Shown piece after piece: positions 52,338 to 62,399 of a DNA stretch of 64,000 bases; the first letter of the stretch is position 1; the number at the start of each line of letters is the position of its first letter. The notes beneath the pieces were generated by a model. That model saw only the letters and a list, made by a program, of their open reading frames with translations. It did not search any database and was not told where the DNA came from. The stretch comes from Geomonas sp. Red32 (lineage in GTDB: Bacteria; Desulfobacterota; Desulfuromonadia; Geobacterales; Geobacteraceae): the NCBI RefSeq assembly GCF_023652955.1, contig NZ_JAKLOY010000003.1, forward strand, positions 372,001 to 436,000, in the 5' to 3' direction. A program made the translations under genes and the position numbers.

Positions 52338-54677
52338 TCAATGTGCCAGTATCTTGATCGTTCTCGGGAAGGCGATCTCCCGGGCCGCTATCGGGATGGC
52401 CGCCCCGGCGGATACGCCGCCTGCGGTAGTCGGATCGACCACCGCTCCCTGCAGGAGGTAGTACGCCATCTGGAGCTGGGCCATTGCGGTGTTGGCCGGG
52501 GTGCTGTTGTCGATCAGGAATCCATGGCCGATACCGGTCTGGTCGAACTGGAAGTACCCCTCGGAAGGCGTGCTCCCGGCCGCCGTCACCGCACGGGCCG
52601 CCTGTGTCTTCGGTGCCACCTGGCCTCCGGCGATCGTGTACATGAACTGGGCCGGTACCCTCCCCGAGAGGTAGGCCAGCTGGTCGAAGCCCGGGGCCAC
52701 CGCCGCTCCGGCGGAGCCAAGGACACCCCTGCCGCCGAGGGCGTTGCCGAGATAGCGGGTACTGCTGTTGGGGATGACCTGGTCGCCTACCGCCTCCTGC
52801 ATCACGACCCGTCCCGACAGCCGCGACGGCAGTCCGGCGGCCAAGGGAGTGGTGACGCTGGCCGGGTCGGCCGGGTCGATCACCGACTGGGTCAGCAGGA
52901 AGAACTGGTTATAGGTCGGGGTGCCGACGTTGATTCCCACGGCGGCGAGCCCGGCATTGATGCTGGGGGAGAAGGCCGGGCTGTCCTTGATGAGATAGGC
53001 GAGCCGGCCGCCCGGGACGCTCAGGAACCCTTTCATGTCGTTGTTGAGCGTGGCCTGGGTGTAGGGAGGAACCGAGGCGGAAAGGGTGGTGTTCCCGGCC
53101 AGGTAGTAGGCCCCCACGATTGAGCCGAGGCTAAGCCCGACGTAGCTGATCTCGGCCGGCGGGGCGGCGGCGATCCCTGCCGCGACCAGGGCGCCGGTCC
53201 TGATGGAGAATTCGAGACGGTCCAGGTTGAAGGCGGCCTGCTCGATGTTGGAGCGGGTGGCCAAGGGCGCGCCCACGGCCATGAAATCCTGCCCCCAGAG
53301 GGTGGGGTTGCTGTGTCCGGTCACCGCCAGCGCTCCGTGGAGCGGAAGGTCGATGGCGGCCACCGCGTAGCCTGCGCCGGTCAGCGTCTGGGCCACCGCC
53401 AGCACCTGTTCCTTCTGCCCGGTGATCCCGTGCTGGAAGATGACCAGCTTGCCGTTGGGGGTGGCGGGGGCCAGGTAGATGAACGGTATCGCGCGCGGGA
53501 CATGGTAGTAGCCGACCAGGTTGACTCCGCTGCGGAACGGCTGCACCACCCCGGCGGCCGGGTTGTCGGCGCCGGTCACGCCTGTCAGGTCCATGCTCCC
53601 CGCGTTGGCCGCGACCACCACCGGGTCCATGGAGAGGTCGGCGCTGTTGAGGGTGCCGGTGGTAACGCTGGAAAGGCCCGCCGGTGCGGTGCCGGGAGCA
53701 CCCGCGGCGGTCCAGAAGGCGGCACCCGGAAAGGTCTGGGTGTTGGCGACTCCGTTCACCCAGGTCTTGCCGGGGAGCCCGCCGGGGAGGTTGGTCCCGG
53801 CCGCGAAGGCGCGCAGGGCGCTCTCTACCGGGATCACGCTGGCGGGCTGGGAGGCGTCGGGGGCTACGTACCCGGCGGCGGTCGTTATGAAGCGTCCCAT
53901 GACGGCGATGTCGGCACGGCTGGCGATGCCGGTGGTGGCCGAGGCGGTGATCAGGTCGTTCATCACCTTGGCATAGCCGGAGAGCTGGATGCTGGTGCCG
54001 GTCATGGCGTTGGCACGGATCGGCTCCAGGGGGGCGAACGGGCCGATCAGCGGAATGGTGGATTTCAGCGCATCGAAATAGGTGGAGCTGATAACCGGCT
54101 TGCCGGTCGCCGCATCCTTCACGCCGCTGGTGACCACGTAGAGGTAGCGGGTGGCGGGCTGCAGCGGGAAGTTGGGGAAGAGGAAAACGTCGGTCCCGCC
54201 TGCCGCGTACTGGTAGGTGAACATCCCCGAGACGTCGGTGAAGGTGAGCGGGTTATTCTCGGTAGCGAGCGGGCTCGTGCTGTCGCCGGTGATCTGAAAG
54301 ACCTTGATGGTGGCCGGGGTCACCGAAGCGGCATCGAGAGGCTGGCCGAAACGGATATAGACCGGCGCGTTCAAGCCCGCTACCGCGTTGGTGCCGCCAA
54401 CTTCCTTGAGGTTCACGTAGGCGAGCGCCTCCAAGGGATCCATCGGGATATTGGCCGGACGGGCGCCGGTCGCCCCGGTGAGCGGGTTGGTATAGCTGGT
54501 AAGCGGGTTGGCCGCCACCGCGGTCGCCAGGACGTTGGGGAGCGGAATGGTGCTGGTGGTCGGGTCGAAGAGCGCCTGGTTGGTGCTGAGGGCACCGGAC
54601 TGTTCATGGTTGTCGCTGCTGCACGCCATCGCCAGCAGGAACCCGAGAATTACAACAAAACGTGTCACGAGTTTCAT
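52338..54677 (-). CDS. VolA/Pla-1-like lipoprotein lipase
   Basis: 779 residues. A lipoprotein signal (FVVILGFLLAMAC) predicts an outer-membrane or surface lipoprotein. Immunoglobulin-like beta segments occupy the N-terminal third. The alpha/beta-hydrolase domain has LVIFQHGITGQKE, nucleophile elbow GLSLGSIVGAYYLAGN, Asp in VGDQVIPNS and His in GIGHGFLID. The family includes the Vibrio surface lysophospholipase VolA, which works with FadL. Here fadL is indeed the adjacent upstream gene. It likely releases fatty acids outside the cell. Confidence 0.82.
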   Translation of the reverse strand: MKLVTRFVVILGFLLAMACSSDNHEQSGALSTNQALFDPTTSTIPLPNVLATAVAANPLTSYTNPLTGATGARPANIPMDPLEALAYVNLKEVGGTNAVAGLNAPVYIRFGQPLDAASVTPATIKVFQITGDSTSPLATENNPLTFTDVSGMFTYQYAAGGTDVFLFPNFPLQPATRYLYVVTSGVKDAATGKPVISSTYFDALKSTIPLIGPFAPLEPIRANAMTGTSIQLSGYAKVMNDLITASATTGIASRADIAVMGRFITTAAGYVAPDASQPASVIPVESALRAFAAGTNLPGGLPGKTWVNGVANTQTFPGAAFWTAAGAPGTAPAGLSSVTTGTLNSADLSMDPVVVAANAGSMDLTGVTGADNPAAGVVQPFRSGVNLVGYYHVPRAIPFIYLAPATPNGKLVIFQHGITGQKEQVLAVAQTLTGAGYAVAAIDLPLHGALAVTGHSNPTLWGQDFMAVGAPLATRSNIEQAAFNLDRLEFSIRTGALVAAGIAAAPPAEISYVGLSLGSIVGAYYLAGNTTLSASVPPYTQATLNNDMKGFLSVPGGRLAYLIKDSPAFSPSINAGLAAVGINVGTPTYNQFFLLTQSVIDPADPASVTTPLAAGLPSRLSGRVVMQEAVGDQVIPNSSTRYLGNALGGRGVLGSAGAAVAPGFDQLAYLSGRVPAQFMYTIAGGQVAPKTQAARAVTAAGSTPSEGYFQFDQTGIGHGFLIDNSTPANTAMAQLQMAYYLLQGAVVDPTTAGGVSAGAAIPIAAREIAFPRTIKILAH

Positions 54678-54726
54678 GATCGTACCTCGCTAAATAGCAG
54701 GGGAGGGGCCTCGTTGCCCGGCTCGC

Positions 54727-56052
54727 CTAGAATTTGATGGTGACGTTGGCGCCGAAGAGATGCGCATCGCTCTTGAAGGACCCGTTTTCGCCGGTCAGGG
54801 TGGCGGCGTCCTGGTTGGCGACCGTGCGATTCAGCCAGTGGACCCACATGTAGGCCAGGTCCAGGGTCGCGTAGTCGTTATGAAGCCCCATACCGATGGA
54901 GACGTTGTGGCGGTCGGCATCGGGAAGCATCGGCCCCAGGGATGAGGAGGGGATCGGGTTGGTGTCGTAGGCGTAGCCTGCCCTGAGGTCGACGTTTTTG
55001 TTGTAGGAGTACTGACCGCCCAGCCGGTAGCACCAGGCGTCCTTCCACTTGGTCTCGATGGGCTGGTTGTTGAAATTGTTGAACTGGGTGTTGTTGAAGG
55101 AGAAGAGGAGCTTGTCGATCGAGCTCCAGCCGGTGCGGTCGGCGTCGAATTCCACCACCCAGGCGTCGTTGGGGTGCCAGGCGACGCCGAGATTCAGGTC
55201 GTCCGGCAGCGTGATATCCGAGGTGAACTTGGAGGTGGCGCGGAGCCGCGAGTTGTAGGAGTTGAAGTTGGCGCTCTGCCCGATGGCGGCAGCACCGGCC
55301 TGGGTGGTGGCGAGGAAGTTGGAGGCGCCATCGACGTGGAGGGTGACCTCGCTGCGGTAGGAGGCGCCGAAGGAGAGCTCCTTGATCGGCTTCCACATGA
55401 GGCCGAAGTTGTAGCCGAAGTCGGTCGCGGTGCCGTCGAGACCCATGATCCCGAGCTCGGCCGGGGTGCCGGGGTTGGTCGGGTCGGGGACATAGACCGA
55501 GCGGGACAGGGTGACGATGGCGTGGGTCACGTCGAGACCGGCGGCTACCGCCAGGTTCCAGTCCTCGAAAAGGTAGGCGACGGTCGGCTGGAAGTTGACC
55601 GGCTTCACGGCGATGTTCTGGACCTGGTTCCGGAAGGCGCTCGAATCGTCCCAGCTCTTGGCCAGCGGATAGATCGAGTTGATCCCGAGGCCGAAGGTGA
55701 GCGGTATCCGTTCCAGGCTGTAGGTGGCGTAGAGGGAAGGGGCGATAAAGAGATCCTTCTTGGCCTCTTCCTCCACCGGGCTGGAGCCGGAGAGGGCGGT
55801 GGTGCCGCTGAACTTGGTCTCCGGCACCGAGATCAGCAGGGATCCCATGTTGACCTGGGCCCCCTTGAGGTAGGCGATGCCGGCGGGGTTGTAGTAAAGG
55901 GCGGTCGGATCGTCGGCCTGGGCCACGAAGGCGTTGGCCATACCCATCGCCTTGGCTCCCTGCTCATTGATCTTCAGCCCTGCGGCTTGGGCCAATCCCG
56001 CCGTCGCGAGGATGGCCGCCCCGACGGCGCAACATACGAGCTTCTTTCCCAT
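54727..56052 (-). CDS. fadL: FadL/OmpP1/TodX outer-membrane long-chain fatty acid transporter
   Basis: 441 residues from the ATG at 56052 (AAAGGAGAGG upstream). An earlier in-frame ATG lacks a ribosome site. A signal peptide (ILATAGLAQA) is followed by the FadL hatch and NPA motif (AFVAQADDPTALYYNPAGIAYL) and a C-terminal Phe-type barrel end (ANVTIKF). FadL lets long-chain fatty acids or other hydrophobic compounds cross the outer membrane. Gene order fadL-lipase on one strand and acyl-CoA synthetase on the other forms a lipid-use locus. Confidence 0.93.
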   Translation of the reverse strand: MGKKLVCCAVGAAILATAGLAQAAGLKINEQGAKAMGMANAFVAQADDPTALYYNPAGIAYLKGAQVNMGSLLISVPETKFSGTTALSGSSPVEEEAKKDLFIAPSLYATYSLERIPLTFGLGINSIYPLAKSWDDSSAFRNQVQNIAVKPVNFQPTVAYLFEDWNLAVAAGLDVTHAIVTLSRSVYVPDPTNPGTPAELGIMGLDGTATDFGYNFGLMWKPIKELSFGASYRSEVTLHVDGASNFLATTQAGAAAIGQSANFNSYNSRLRATSKFTSDITLPDDLNLGVAWHPNDAWVVEFDADRTGWSSIDKLLFSFNNTQFNNFNNQPIETKWKDAWCYRLGGQYSYNKNVDLRAGYAYDTNPIPSSSLGPMLPDADRHNVSIGMGLHNDYATLDLAYMWVHWLNRTVANQDAATLTGENGSFKSDAHLFGANVTIKF

Positions 56053-56650
56053 GTTCCTCTCCTTTCGCGGTCCGCTGCCGGGCCGCTGCTTCATGAAATC
56101 TTCCGATGCCGATCTGTGCAATTTCACCCGTTTTACGCTTGGTTACCGGACTATTTATCCCCGCCTCCGCCCGCGCTCTCCCTGCTAAACGGGAAGGGTG
56201 CTGGGCGGCAGTTACGAGGGGCGTTTACGTTGTCAATAAAACGTTATTTTGGTAATGCTGTTTAAATCACCTTGACGTTTATGTCAAGAATAAAAAATCC
56301 GCCCGGGATAAATTATCGTCCGCGGTAAAGCGTCCTTTCGCCGGTTGCGCCCCGGGCCGCACTGGTAGTTCGTAATTTCGTGAAAATATACATGCTTTTC
56401 CGGATTTGGCAAGCCGGCACCGGCCGGCGGCGGTGGATCGCCTACTATTTATATAGAGAAAGAGAAATCCGATGCCGATGAGGGAGGATAGGGGAGGGTT
56501 ACGGAAAAAGGGGGGGGGAGAAGAGTCGCAGCCTTTAATTCTGAAGCGTTTTTGGCGTGGTCGAAAAAAATAGAAAAGAATTATACTTGACATGAGCGTT
56601 AAGGTCATATAGTGTTCGCTCAAGCTAAGCCACGCCGAAGGAGGCAACCG
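56053..56650. promoter_or_regulatory. Divergent regulatory region of the lipid-use genes
   Basis: About 600 bases without genes. An 18-bp perfect inverted repeat, CTTGAC-N6-GTCAAG (56271-56288), is the best operator candidate. Related half-sites (TTTACGTTGTCAA near 56224) and a TTGACA-type -35 box (56587) with GGTCAT nearby lie in the same region. Pattern resembles acyl-CoA-pathway regulator sites in general terms. No specific regulator is assigned. Confidence 0.55.
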
Positions 56651-58459
56651 ATGGACAAATCCTTCAAATCGATTCCCGACATGCTGCGCCGGAACGCTAC
56701 CAGGTTCGACGGCCAGCTCGCGCTCAAGTACCGGAAGCAGGGGCGATTCGTCACCCTGAGCTACGCCGAGTACTACGACCGGGCCCTGATGGCCGCCCGC
56801 GGCCTGAAGAAGATGAACGTCCGCGCCGGGGACCGGGTGGCCATCCTTTCCGAGAACCGTGCCGGGTGGGTCATCGCCGACATGGGGATCCTGGCCGCCG
56901 GGGCGATCACGGTGCCGATCTATCCGACCAACACCCCGGAGCAGATCGAGTACATGCTGAACCACTGCGGCGCCCGCATCGTCTTCGTCTCCAGCCGCTT
57001 CCAGTACTACAAGCTCCTCAAGGTGCGGGAGTCGATCCCCGACGTGGAGCTGGTGGTTTCCTTCGAGCGTTTCCTGGGCGACAGCGCGCTGCCGGTCTGC
57101 ACCTTCTACCAGCTCTCCGAGGTGGATCACCCGATCACGGAGCAGGAGAGGCGCGAGCTCGAGTGCGGGATCGACTGCCTGGGGCCGGACGACATCCTGA
57201 CCCTCATCTACACCTCCGGCACCACCGGGGTCCCCAAGGGGGTCATGCTCTCCCACCGGAACATCCTCACCAACACCCAGTATCTGACCGAGCAAAGCGG
57301 CGCGGTGGGGGACAACGACGTCCTCCTGAGCTTTCTTCCCTTGAGCCACGTGCTGGAGCGCTCCGCCGGCTACTACACCGCCATCAGAAACGGCGCGCTC
57401 ATGGTCTTCGCCGACAGCATCGAGAAGATCCCGGAGAACATGATGGAGGTGAGCCCGACCGTCATGGTGAGCGTGCCGCGGCTCTTCGAGAAGATCTACC
57501 ACCGCATCTTCGAGAATGTGCACCATATGCCGGTCGTGAAGAGGAGCCTCTTCCACTGGGGGATCGAGGTCGGCAAGCAGTATGTCGAGGCGAAGTTCGT
57601 GAAGAGGCAGCCGTCGGCGATGCTGGCTTTCAAGTACGGCCTGGCCGACCGGCTCATCTTCAGCAAGATCAGGGCCCGCTTCGGCGGCCGGATGAAGCTC
57701 TGCTGCTGCGGCGGCGCTCCCCTGGACAAGACCATCAACGAGTTCTTCTGGATCATCGGTATCCCTATCTTCGAAGGGTACGGGCTGACCGAGACCAGCC
57801 CTGCCATCTCGTTCAACAACTTCAACCACGTCCGCTTCGGATCGGTCGGCATCCCGCTGCGGGACACCGAGGTGAAGATTGCCGGGGACGGCGAGATCAT
57901 GGTGCGCGGGCCGCAGGTGATGGTCGGCTACTACAACGACCATGAGGCGACCTCCACCGCGGTCGAGGATGGCTGGTTCAAAACCGGCGACATCGGGCAT
58001 ATGGATGACGGCTTCCTCTACATCACCGATAGGAAGAAGGAGCTCATCATCACCGCGGGCGGAAAGAACATCGCCCCCCAGCCGATCGAGAACGAGCTGA
58101 AACTCGACAAGTACGTCTCCTCGGCCTTCGTGTACGGCGACAGGAAGCCCTACCTGGTGGCGCTGGTCGTCCCCAACATGGAACGGGTGCTGGAGTTCGC
58201 CAAGTCCAAGCACATCGACTACGTCGACCTGGACGACCTGGTGATGCACTCCGCCGTCCACAAGCTCTTCGAACAGCGGCTCGCCGAGATCAACGGAAGG
58301 CTGGCGCGATACGAGAGCATCAAGAAGTTCGTCCTGTTGCCGCGCGACTTCTCCATCGATGGGGGCGAACTGACCGCCACCCTGAAGCTGCGGCGCAAGG
58401 TCATCTACGAGAAGTACAAACACAAAATTGAGGATCTCTACGCCGACCAGGGCGAATGA
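56651..58459 (+). CDS. Long-chain acyl-CoA synthetase (AMP-forming)
   Basis: 602 residues from the ATG at 56651 (AAGGAGG upstream). Adenylation motifs are present: IYTSGTTGVPKGVMLSHRN (P-loop-like), EGYGLTETSPAISFN and WFKTGDIGHMDDGFLYITDRKKELIIT. It activates fatty acids to acyl-CoA for beta-oxidation. It is divergent from fadL and begins the plus-strand fatty-acid degradation run. Confidence 0.94.
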   Translation: MDKSFKSIPDMLRRNATRFDGQLALKYRKQGRFVTLSYAEYYDRALMAARGLKKMNVRAGDRVAILSENRAGWVIADMGILAAGAITVPIYPTNTPEQIEYMLNHCGARIVFVSSRFQYYKLLKVRESIPDVELVVSFERFLGDSALPVCTFYQLSEVDHPITEQERRELECGIDCLGPDDILTLIYTSGTTGVPKGVMLSHRNILTNTQYLTEQSGAVGDNDVLLSFLPLSHVLERSAGYYTAIRNGALMVFADSIEKIPENMMEVSPTVMVSVPRLFEKIYHRIFENVHHMPVVKRSLFHWGIEVGKQYVEAKFVKRQPSAMLAFKYGLADRLIFSKIRARFGGRMKLCCCGGAPLDKTINEFFWIIGIPIFEGYGLTETSPAISFNNFNHVRFGSVGIPLRDTEVKIAGDGEIMVRGPQVMVGYYNDHEATSTAVEDGWFKTGDIGHMDDGFLYITDRKKELIITAGGKNIAPQPIENELKLDKYVSSAFVYGDRKPYLVALVVPNMERVLEFAKSKHIDYVDLDDLVMHSAVHKLFEQRLAEINGRLARYESIKKFVLLPRDFSIDGGELTATLKLRRKVIYEKYKHKIEDLYADQGE

Positions 58460-58493
58460 GACAGGATTGGTCATAACCGACAGGAGGATTGCC

Positions 58494-60881
58494 ATGAATC
58501 AGATCAACAAGGTGGCCGTACTGGGGGCCGGGGTGATGGGTGCCACCATCGCCGCCCACCTGGCCAATGCAGGGATCCAGGTACTGCTTTTGGATATCGT
58601 ACCGAGAGAGCCCAACGAAGCCGAAGTGAAGGCGGGGCTTGGCCTTACCGACGCAGCCGTGAGAAACCGCATCGCCGCCGACGGGCTTACCGGGCTCATG
58701 AAGATGAAGCCGGCCGCCTTCTTCCTTCCCGGCTACGCCGACTACATCGAGACCGGCAACTTCGACGACGACATGGGGCGCCTCAAAGAGTGCGACTGGG
58801 TGGTCGAGGTGGTCATCGAGAACATGGCCATCAAGAAGAAGCTCTTCACCGAGAAGGTGGTCCCGAACCTCAAGCCGGGCGCCATCCTCTCCACCAACAC
58901 GAGCGGACTCTCCGTCAACGAAATGGCCGAGTGCCTCCCGGAGGAGGTCAGGAAGAACTTCTTGGTGACCCACTTCTTCAATCCACCGCGCTACATGCGC
59001 CTGATGGAGATCGTCTCCTGCCGCTACACCGATCCCAAGGTCGCGGAAGCGATGGGGAACTTCCTCTCCACCCGGCTTGGCAAGGGGATCGTGACCGCCA
59101 AGGACACCCCGAACTTCATCGCCAACCGGATCGGGGTCTACGCCATCTGCAACTGCGTCAGGAACATGGTCTCCATGGGGATGACGGTGGAAGAGGTCGA
59201 CGCCATCGCGGGTCCCGCCACCGCCCGCCCGAAGTCGGCCGCCTTCCGGACTGCTGACCTGGTCGGCATCGACACCCTGAAGCATGTGGCCGACAACTCC
59301 TACCAGTTGCTTCCCAACGACGAGGAGCGGGAGATCTTCAACTTCCCCTCCTTCGTGGGGGAGATGGTAGAGAAGGGGCTCTTGGGTAACAAGAGCAGGC
59401 AGGGCTTCTTCAAGAAGGTCAAGGGTGAGAAAGGGCAGGAGTTCTTCTACTACGACTACCTGACCGGCGAGTACAAACCCGCCACCCGTCCCAAGTTCGC
59501 CTCGGTGGAGGCGGCCAAGGGGATCGACGATCCGGGCCAAAGGCTCAAGGCGCTCATCGAGTCCAAGGACAAGGCGGGCGAATTCGCCTGGAAGAACCTG
59601 CGCGATACCCTGATCTACACCTTCAACCGGATCCCCGAGATCGCCGACGACGTCGTCAACATCGACAACGGCATGAAGTGGGGCTTCAACTGGGAGCTCG
59701 GCCCCTTCGAGATGCTGGACGCCATCGGGGTTTCCTACTTCGTCAACCGCGCGGAGAAGGACGGGGTGACGGTCCCGGCAGCTCTCAAGAACATCGAGCG
59801 CTTCTACCGCTTCGAGAACGGCAAGCGTGAATACCTCTGCGTGACCGGGAATCAGTTCCGCGAGGTGCCGGTGGCTCCGGGGCAGGTGAGCCTCTCCATT
59901 ATCCGCAAGAACGGCGGCGTCGTGGAGAAGAACTCCGGCGCCTCGGTGCTCGACCTCGGCGACGGCGTCTTCTGCCTCGAATTCCACACCAAGATGAACG
60001 CCATCGGCGGCGAGATCCTCTCCATGGTCCACAAGGGGATCAAGCGGGCCGAGCAGGACGGCGTCGGCCTGGTGATCGCCAACGAGGGAACCATCTTCTC
60101 GGCGGGTGCCAACCTCATGCTGCTGGTCATGGCCATCGCGGAAGGTGCCTACGACGAGATCAACATGACCATCAACAACTTCCAGAAGGCGATGATGGCC
60201 ATCAAGTACTCCAAGATCCCGGTGGTGGCGGCTCCCCACAACCTGGTCATGGGTGGCGGCTGCGAGACCTGCCTCCATTCCGACGCCATCATCCCCTACG
60301 CCGAGACCTACATGGGCCTGGTCGAGATCGGGGTGGGCCTTCTCCCCGGCGGCGGCGGGACCAAGGAGATGGCAATCCGCGCCATCAAGCTCGCCGAGGA
60401 GAACGACATCGACGCGACCCCGTTCATCTTCAAGAACTTCATGAACATCGCCATGGCCAAGGTTTCCATGTCGGCCGCCGAGCTCGGGCCGATGGGCTTC
60501 CTCCGCCAGGGCGACGCCATCACCATGAATGTCGACCGCCGTATCCACGACGCGAAGCTGAAGGCGATCTCGCTGGCCGCCAACTACCGTCCGGGCCGCC
60601 CGCTCGTGAACCTCAAGGCGCCGGGACGCGGCGTGGCCGCCTCCATCAAGTCCCAGCTTTGGAACATGCAGCAGGGGGGCTTCATCTCCGAGTACGACCA
60701 GTTCCTGGCAGGCACTGTCGCCGACGTCATCACCGGCGGCGACATCCCGTCCGGCACCCTGATCACCGAACAGTACCTGCTCGACCTGGAGCGCGAAGGT
60801 TTCCTGAAGCTCTGCGGGCAGAAGAAGACCCTGGAGCGTATCCAGCACATGCTGAAGAAAGGGAAGCCGCTTAGGAATTAA
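58494..60881 (+). CDS. 3-hydroxyacyl-CoA dehydrogenase/enoyl-CoA hydratase (FadN-type)
   Basis: 795 residues, with the dehydrogenase part first (VAVLGAGVMGATIAAHLANAG NAD fold, then LVTHFFNPPRYMRLMEIV) and the crotonase-like hydratase part last (GVGLVIANEGTIFSAGANL, PHNLVMGGGCE). This order, reversed from E. coli FadB, is that of Bacillus FadN-type proteins. It catalyses two steps of beta-oxidation. ACAGGAGG precedes the ATG. Next genes, a thiolase and an acyl-CoA dehydrogenase, give the FadN-FadA-FadE order. Confidence 0.93.
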   Translation: MNQINKVAVLGAGVMGATIAAHLANAGIQVLLLDIVPREPNEAEVKAGLGLTDAAVRNRIAADGLTGLMKMKPAAFFLPGYADYIETGNFDDDMGRLKECDWVVEVVIENMAIKKKLFTEKVVPNLKPGAILSTNTSGLSVNEMAECLPEEVRKNFLVTHFFNPPRYMRLMEIVSCRYTDPKVAEAMGNFLSTRLGKGIVTAKDTPNFIANRIGVYAICNCVRNMVSMGMTVEEVDAIAGPATARPKSAAFRTADLVGIDTLKHVADNSYQLLPNDEEREIFNFPSFVGEMVEKGLLGNKSRQGFFKKVKGEKGQEFFYYDYLTGEYKPATRPKFASVEAAKGIDDPGQRLKALIESKDKAGEFAWKNLRDTLIYTFNRIPEIADDVVNIDNGMKWGFNWELGPFEMLDAIGVSYFVNRAEKDGVTVPAALKNIERFYRFENGKREYLCVTGNQFREVPVAPGQVSLSIIRKNGGVVEKNSGASVLDLGDGVFCLEFHTKMNAIGGEILSMVHKGIKRAEQDGVGLVIANEGTIFSAGANLMLLVMAIAEGAYDEINMTINNFQKAMMAIKYSKIPVVAAPHNLVMGGGCETCLHSDAIIPYAETYMGLVEIGVGLLPGGGGTKEMAIRAIKLAEENDIDATPFIFKNFMNIAMAKVSMSAAELGPMGFLRQGDAITMNVDRRIHDAKLKAISLAANYRPGRPLVNLKAPGRGVAASIKSQLWNMQQGGFISEYDQFLAGTVADVITGGDIPSGTLITEQYLLDLEREGFLKLCGQKKTLERIQHMLKKGKPLRN

Positions 60882-60892
60882 CCACCTTCCAC

Positions 60893-60987
60893 TCTCCCCC
60901 CTTTGAAAAAGGGGGGCAGGGGGGGATTTCCCGCCGTCGGCAGCATGGGCCAAATCCCCCTAAATCCCCCTTTTGCAAAGGGGGACT
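60893..60987. repeat. GC-rich palindromic repeat pair (AATCCCCC type)
   Basis: CCCCCTTTGAAAAAGGGGG and CCCCCTTTTGCAAAGGGGG lie about 60 bases apart in a BIME-like unit with AAATCCCCCTAAATCCCCC inside. A similar, reversed unit is at 62264-62357. Confidence 0.85.
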
Positions 60988-61062
60988 TCCGATGTCTACA
61001 ACAACCTGCGTCAACAATGGAGTGTCGCGTTTCGAAACTCAACGCGGCCTACGGAGGATACG

Positions 61063-62235
<1,173 letters not shown>

Positions 62236-62263
62236 CAGCTTCACCATTCCCCCTCGGACGTTC

Positions 62264-62357
62264 AAGTCCCCCTTTGAAAAAGGGGGATTTAGGGGGATTT
62301 GATTTCAGGCAGCCAAGAGGCAAATCCCCCCCGCCCCCCCTTTTTCAAAGGGGGGAG
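62264..62357. repeat. GC-rich palindromic repeat pair, reversed orientation
   Basis: AAGTCCCCCTTTGAAAAAGG at one end and CCCCCCTTTTTCAAAGGGGG at the other, with AGGGGGATTTAGGGGGATTT inside. Same family as 60893-60987 but inverted. The two copies flank the thiolase gene. Confidence 0.85.
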
Positions 62358-62399
62358 GATCAGGGTTACGATGACAATAAACCTAAGCGAGGTGACATC